Shown here one piece after another: positions 4,179 to 5,086 of a stretch of 5,086 bases of DNA. Source of the stretch: Acidimicrobiia bacterium (GTDB lineage Bacteria > Actinomycetota > Acidimicrobiia > Spongiisociales > ZC4RG35); contig JAICND010000142.1 of NCBI GenBank assembly GCA_025929005.1, forward strand, positions 1-5,086, written 5' to 3'. Numbering within the stretch: the stretch's first letter is position 1; the number at the start of each line of letters is the position of its first letter. Under the pieces are notes generated by a model. The model saw only the letters and a list, made by a program, of their open reading frames with translations, was not told where the DNA came from and did not search any database. A program made the translations under genes and the position numbers.

Positions 4179-5086
4179 GGCCGGAAGCGTATCTCTGACA
4201 CGCCCGCCCAATAGTTGCCATCGGTTTGCTCGGGAAGGCGCGTGAACCAGATCAGCCAGTTCCCGTCGGTGCGAGGGGGGAGCTGGAGCCGAACCTCGAG
4301 ATCGGTGCTGCGACCCGCCGCCAGCGGTTCCCACTCGTCGGGAGTCTCCGGGCGGCTCGGCGACCACATGATCGTGAGGTCGGCTCCGGCGGCGAGTCCT
4401 GCGATCTCAACACTTGTAGGGGTGCCTCGCACCGATACCGTCAACCCAACGCCCGGTTTGAGCAGCTCCATGGGATCGCGGTAGAGCTCGGTCCGCCAGG
4501 AGGTCGAAAGGTCCCCATCGAGCACCAGCTCGACCAGCCCGTCGTTCTCGCCTCCTTCACCGAAGGGATCAAAAGTGAGGGCTCCCAGGGCAACGGGCTC
4601 GGTAGTGGCGACCGACGTAGAAGCAGCGGTCGACTCTGTGAAAGTCGTGGTGGATTGACCGATCACGGGGATCGAATCTCCCGCTAGCAGCCGGCCAATC
4701 ACGATCAAAGCGATGGCGAGGAGAACGAGTGCGAAGGCGAGCACCGGTCCGCGCCGACTCGAGGGAGCCTCGGGGCCCGGCGCAACGGGCATCGGAATGC
4801 TGTCGAGGGCCGTGGCAAGACGCCGGGCGTCGTAAGTCCCCCCGAGAGCATCACGCAACGCCAGATCGACCGCCCCGGGGAGCCCATCCACCACTTCGGA
4901 AGGAGGCGGGCCGCCTGGTGGCATGCCGGTCAGCGACTGTTCGAGGACCGCCGCCAGATCCGACACATCGAGGGTGGGAGCAACCAGATAGCGGCGAGGT
5001 CGGCCAAAGCCACCCAGACGAGCTGGACGTGAAACCGTGTACATGATCGACCCGGCATCGATGGCCCCGTGGACCAGGCCCGCTTC
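4175..5086 (-). CDS. Pseudokinase-TM-extracellular domain protein, MurJ (MviN)-associated type, C-terminal part (partial)
   Basis: The frame is open to the right edge; 303 residues are visible, numbered from that edge. Residues 3-60 resemble the C-lobe of a Ser/Thr kinase: GLVHGAIDAGSIMY (3-16) takes the place of the catalytic loop, RLGGFG (23-28) that of DFG, YLVAPT (33-38) that of the APE motif, and DVSDLAAVLEQSLTGMPP (40-57) that of the D.YSLG..L.E.LTG.PP helix. The HRD and DFG aspartates and the loop lysine and asparagine are replaced, so this is a pseudokinase. Residues about 114-132 are one TM helix. Residues 145-165 are a Ser/Thr-rich linker, and 170-303 form an extracytoplasmic beta domain with the DG..ST.WRTE.Y signature (190-202), as in discoidin/carbohydrate-binding-like domains at the end of mycobacterial MviN. 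In that family the pseudokinase recruits FhaA and regulates the lipid II flippase MurJ. Whether the flippase is fused or a separate upstream gene lies outside the window. The stop overlaps the sigma start (ATGA). Confidence 0.82.
   Translation of the reverse strand, partial: EAGLVHGAIDAGSIMYTVSRPARLGGFGRPRRYLVAPTLDVSDLAAVLEQSLTGMPPGGPPPSEVVDGLPGAVDLALRDALGGTYDARRLATALDSIPMPVAPGPEAPSSRRGPVLAFALVLLAIALIVIGRLLAGDSIPVIGQSTTTFTESTAASTSVATTEPVALGALTFDPFGEGGENDGLVELVLDGDLSTSWRTELYRDPMELLKPGVGLTVSVRGTPTSVEIAGLAAGADLTIMWSPSRPETPDEWEPLAAGRSTDLEVRLQLPPRTDGNWLIWFTRLPEQTDGNYWAGVSEIRFRP

Noticed and set aside
4241..4264. GGGAAC on the minus strand as a possible autoregulatory ECF promoter for sigM
   Set aside because: The position 16 nt downstream reads CGCG rather than CGTC or GTT, and the motif sits in coding sequence of the upstream gene (codons of the NWLIW segment). 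A chance match is more likely.
4179..4367. In-frame upstream extension of the sigma factor by 63 residues
   Set aside because: The extension lies wholly within the preceding pseudokinase gene, shows no sigma-factor features and is rich in Arg/Pro/Ser as expected from an out-of-frame reading. The ATG at 4178 gives the ATGA overlap and a normal ECF length.
1..5086. CRISPR array, tRNA/rRNA gene, insertion sequence or phage remnant
   Set aside because: No spaced direct repeats, no clover-leaf or rRNA-like segment, no terminal inverted repeats and no transposase or integrase frame were seen. The window is filled by conserved chromosomal genes; the holin-like shape of the small protein alone does not indicate a prophage.

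Overview
The window looks like a piece of a GC-rich actinobacterial chromosome close to the replication origin. The gene order is parB end, then on the opposite strand cwlM, trxA, trxB, a small membrane protein, an anti-sigma factor, an ECF sigma factor and a pseudokinase. This is the order known from Mycobacterium around mviN/murJ-sigM-rsmA-trxB-trxC-cwlM, which also converges on parB. Low protein-level similarity to mycobacterial versions and an extra small gene suggest a deep-branching actinobacterium (for example an Acidimicrobiia-like lineage). The lineage is an inference and cannot be fixed without a search.

Layout. Positions 1-153 (+) hold the last 50 codons of ParB. After a 21-bp convergent gap, everything from 175 to the right edge is on the minus strand and transcribed right to left: the C-terminal part of a pseudokinase/transmembrane/extracellular-domain protein (enters at 5086, ends 4175), an ECF sigma factor (4178-3606, ATGA overlap), its zinc-finger-type membrane anti-sigma factor (3602-2835), a 91-aa two-TM protein (2789-2514), thioredoxin reductase (2517-1576, TTGA overlap), thioredoxin (1490-1164) and a CwlM-like protein (1137-175). 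Spacings are between -4 and 85 bp, so this is probably one operon, with a possible internal promoter before trxA. No stretch longer than 300 bases lacks a gene.

How the genes may work together. The two outer genes look like parts of a peptidoglycan-precursor control module: a pseudokinase of the type fused to or next to the lipid II flippase MurJ, and a CwlM-like 'amidase' without a signal peptide. In mycobacteria CwlM is a cytoplasmic regulator acting on MurA, MurJ and FhaA. Both proteins have visibly lost catalytic residues: the kinase lacks the HRD and DFG aspartates, and the amidase appears to lack two zinc histidines and the catalytic Glu. Between them lie a sigma/anti-sigma switch and a complete cytoplasmic thioredoxin system. 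The cluster therefore links wall synthesis, envelope-stress transcription and thiol redox control beside the chromosome segregation locus. The overall system is known from relatives; the points that merit attention are the degenerate active sites, the extra membrane protein, the altered zinc motif and a candidate ECF promoter.
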